Below are positions 7,164 through 11,599 of a stretch of DNA of 11,599 nt, piece by piece. The notes below the pieces were generated by a model, which was not told the origin of the DNA, searched no databases, and was given only the letters and a program-made list of their open reading frames with translations. The number at the start of each line of letters is the position of its first letter. Within the stretch, counting starts at the first letter, position 1. Source of the stretch: Podila epigama (lineage: Eukaryota; Mortierellomycota; Mortierellomycetes; Mortierellales; Mortierellaceae); the NCBI GenBank assembly GCA_015679605.1, contig JAAAVE010000964.1:1-11599 (forward strand), written 5' to 3'. The position numbers and the translations under genes are program-made.

Positions 7164-10001
7164 ATGATTCTACCGCTCATCGACTTGGCTGCGGACGACT
7201 ACTTGGACCAGCTCAAGACCTTCTCTTTGCTGCCAAACCAGGTTCTTGCCGTTCCGTCGCCCACTGACCTGCGTCTTCAGGCCATATTGAAGAGTCAGAA
7301 AAAAGATGCTTATTGGGTTCAGCCTCAGTTGTTTGATCCTCAGGACCCCCTCGCTCAGATTCATTCCCTACTCGATGCCGGTGCTGACAAGGTTATCTTG
7401 CCTTTTGCAGCCTTCGCATCGGGTGCCGATTCGTTCTCCCATATCCCTCAAGAGCGCCTCGCTGTCACTCTCTCGCCCGCTGACTTTGGCGGTATTGATA
7501 GACTTCTTTCCACAGTCTCAGTTTTCATCCTCAGTGTCGATACCTCAGCCGAAAGCCTTGAATCGATTAAAGCCGTGGCCAAGATCGTCCAAGCAGGGCT
7601 ATTGCCTCGTGGTGGGGTGAAACGAGTCGTCGCGGCCTTCACCGCCGACCAGCCAGCGTCGACCCCTGGCCTTCTAGCGATCGCTGAGCTTGGCTCTCTT
7701 GGAGTAGACACCCAATTGCCCGCCACCGCCATCTCAGCAGGTCACGAAGAAGGTAAACTCAATCTGGGTGAAGCTTTCATGGCCACGGTGGTATCGGACC
7801 GACCGGATGCCCTGTTTCCCACAGTTGTTGTTGATGAACAGGGTATCTCGCTCGGTCTGGTCTACTCTTCACTTGAGAGTGTTGTCGAGTCCTTTCGGAC
7901 ACGCAAGGGCGTTTACTTTTCCCGAACCCGCGGATTGTGGCATAAGGGTGCATCCTCAGGGGCAACACAGGATCTCATCAAAGTTCATGTTGACTGTGAC
8001 AGTGATGCACTCCAGTTCACTGTTCACCAGCATGGTAGTGGTATGTTATGAGATATGCTCCTTTGTTCGGATATTTTGTGGCATTGTCCCCTCTTTTTAT
8101 TTGTTTCTGTCGCTCTAAATGACTTGTTGATGTGAAGAAAGTGTAAACTCACCGTCTCAACTGTACGGCTTGTTTTCATCGGAACCCACGTGGTTTCAGG
8201 TTTTTGCCATAACAATGTCCGCGGATGCTTCGGCGCAGCATCAGGGTTGGCTCATCTTAACCAGACTTTGCAGAGCCGCAAGACTTCTTCACCTGCTGGA
8301 TCTTACACTCAGAGACTCTTCAAGGACAGCAACCTCGTCCAATCCAAGATTATGGAGGAAGCAGAAGAACTTTGCCAAGCCACTACAGCTGAAGACATTG
8401 CTTGGGAGACTGCGGACTTGATTTACTTTGCTCTTGTCAAGTGTGTAGCTAATGGGGTTACTCTTCGTGATGTTGAACAGCAGCTGGAGAACCGAAGTCG
8501 CAAGATCACCCGTCGACCAGGCCACGCCAAGCCAAAGTGGGATGTCAGCGCGAACCAGGAAGCTGCCAAGAAGGAACTTTCTCCAGTCACATCGGCTAAA
8601 GTTTCTGGATCTGTTGCCCCTGAAGCACAAGATGAAGTTGTGCTTTCACAAAGGTCTTCCTTGCCACCCAAGACTGGGCGAATTGCCATGAAGTCCTATA
8701 AAATGCGTGATCTCTCGCCTGAGCAGCAACGAAAGCTATTGCTGCGACCCATCATCCAATCGAACGATATCATGGCCAGAGTCAAGCCCATCGTGGAGAG
8801 CGTACGCGAGCGTGGCGATGCTGCACTCTTGGAGCTGACTTCGAAGTTTGATGGAGTGCAGCTAGAAAGCACCGTCATTTCTGCACCATTCTCGCCTGAA
8901 TCTATGATTTTGGACGACAAGACCCGCAACGCAATCGATCAAGCGTACGACAACATTCAAATGTTTCACTCTGCTCAGCTCCAAGAAAAGCCTCTCATCG
9001 TCGAAACAATGCCTGGCGTGGTATGCACTCGTTTCGCTCGTCCAATCGAGCGAGTTGGCTTGTATGTACCCGGCGGCACGGCCGTCCTTCCGTCCACTGC
9101 TTTAATGCTCGGTGTCCCGGCTGCAGTAGCAGGATGTAGTGAGATTGTGATTGCTACCCCTCCACGTAAGGATGGCAGCATAGTACCTGAGGTTATGTAT
9201 GCGGCTCACAAGATTGGTGCATCCAAGGTCCTGAAGGCGGGTGGCGCTCAAGCTGTTGCTGCTATGGCTTATGGCACTCAGAGTTGCCCCAAGGTTGACA
9301 AGATTTGTGGACCTGGAAACCAATATGTGACAGCGGCAAAGATGTTGACCCAGATTGACAGCTCTTCACTTGTCTCCATTGACATGCCCGCTGGGCCTTC
9401 CGAGTTGCTTGTCATTGCGGACATGACAAGTGTTCCAGCGTATGTTGCTTCCGATCTCCTGTCGCAGGCTGAACACGGCATTGACTCTCAAGTGGTGCTG
9501 ATTGCCGTCGATCTTACAGCAGAGCATCTTGCCGCGATTGAAGAAGAGGTACACGAACAGGCAAGTAGGCTTCCTCGAGTTGAGATTGTCCGCGAATCTA
9601 TTCCCAAGTCGTACATTGTTGAAGTGACCACGATGGAAGAGGCCATGCGTTTCTCCAATGAGTATGCACCTGAGCACTTAATCTTGCACCTGGATCAAGC
9701 TGAGAAGCATGTTGACAGCGTAAACAACGCAGGAAGTGTTTTCGTTGGTCACTGGTCACCCGAATCTTGTGGAGACTATGCCTCAGGCACTAATCACACC
9801 CTTCCGACATATGGATACGCGCGTATGTACTCTGGTGTCAATACGGACACATTCCTGAAGCATATTACCTCTCAACATCTGACCAAAGAAGGTCTGGACT
9901 CCATTGGAGACACCGTCATGCGATTGGCTGAGATTGAAGGCTTGGAGGCTCACCGCAATGCTGTTGCCGTTCGCATCAATGATATTCGTAACCGCGAATA
10001 A
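7164..10001 (+). CDS. HIS4: Trifunctional histidine biosynthesis protein HIS4 (PRA-CH / PRA-PH / histidinol dehydrogenase)
   Basis: It catalyses steps 2, 3 and 10 of histidine synthesis: phosphoribosyl-ATP pyrophosphohydrolase, phosphoribosyl-AMP cyclohydrolase, and the two-step NAD-dependent oxidation of histidinol to histidine. Exons are 7164-8040 and 8200-10001; the 159-nt intron (GTATGT...TTTCAG) rejoins a Gly codon to give QHGSGFCHN. Product 892 aa. The N-terminal region, about 1-205, is the variable fungal part. The cyclohydrolase spans about 205-305, with SDRPDALFPTVVVD, LWHKGASSG and DCDSD (277-281), and CH at 295-296 as metal and substrate residues. The pyrophosphohydrolase spans about 310-400, with EEAEEL (345-350) and ETADL (362-366). 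A linker of about 50 residues follows. Histidinol dehydrogenase fills about 455-892, with GPGNQ (663-667), Zn ligands Gln715/His718 (LSQAEHG), Asp818 and His877, and the Glu784-His785 catalytic pair (APEHLI). All visible key residues are intact, so the enzyme should be active. It is about 90 residues longer than yeast His4, mostly in the N-terminal part and linker. The ATG context is weak (T at -3), but MILPLIDLA matches the family start. Confidence 0.97.
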
Positions 10002-10023
10002 ATATGAGTTATTTTTTTTTTTT
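9997..10023 (+). terminator. HIS4 3' end: AATAAA overlapping the stop codon, then a 12-T run
   Basis: AATAAA at 9997-10002 includes the TAA stop (9999-10001), and a run of 12 T follows at 10012-10023. This resembles a polyadenylation hexamer with a downstream U-rich element, which would leave a very short 3' UTR. The convergent thiolase stop codon lies only 62 bp past the HIS4 stop, so the two transcripts' ends probably meet or overlap. Usage of this hexamer is inferred. Confidence 0.45.
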
Positions 10024-10063
10024 AATACATGCTCTACAAAGCTATGGACAAAGTTATGGTAAT

Positions 10064-11599
<1,536 letters not shown>

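Overview
This window is fungal nuclear DNA. It holds a trifunctional HIS4 gene (a fusion found in fungi), a relative of the fungus-specific KRE6/SKN1 glucan-synthesis family, and short GT-AG introns of 83-159 nt. Homopolymer A/T runs and the retroelement traces would suit an early-diverging lineage such as Mucoromycota/Mortierellomycota, but that placement is inference.

Layout, left to right. Positions 1-169 (minus strand) hold a broken scrap of protein-coding DNA with a CCHC zinc-knuckle pattern, probably the 3' end of a non-LTR retrotransposon, which continues off the left edge. Positions 407-533 hold a short poly(A)-tailed insertion between 18-bp direct repeats, which is the footprint of a retroposition event. 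Positions 702-4368 (minus) carry a four-exon KRE6/SKN1-like type II membrane protein. Its glucanase-like domain keeps the family frame but has lost most of the catalytic motif. Positions 4804-7027 (minus) carry a two-exon, low-complexity 711-residue protein that I do not recognise. A 136-bp divergent promoter containing a perfect Gcn4/Cpc1 site (TGACTCA) separates it from HIS4 (7164-10001, plus, two exons). HIS4 converges on a four-exon acetoacetyl-CoA thiolase (10064-11414, minus). Only 62 bp lie between the two stop codons. The thiolase lacks its 5' end at the right edge and ends in -AKL, a peroxisomal targeting signal.

The genes do not form one pathway. HIS4 makes histidine and is the likely target of general amino-acid control. 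The thiolase condenses or cleaves two-carbon units as acetoacetyl-CoA, and its C-terminus points to the peroxisome. The KRE6-like protein belongs to a family acting in beta-1,6-glucan cell-wall assembly. All exon boundaries were read by eye from splice sites, reading phase and remembered family alignments; no search was run.
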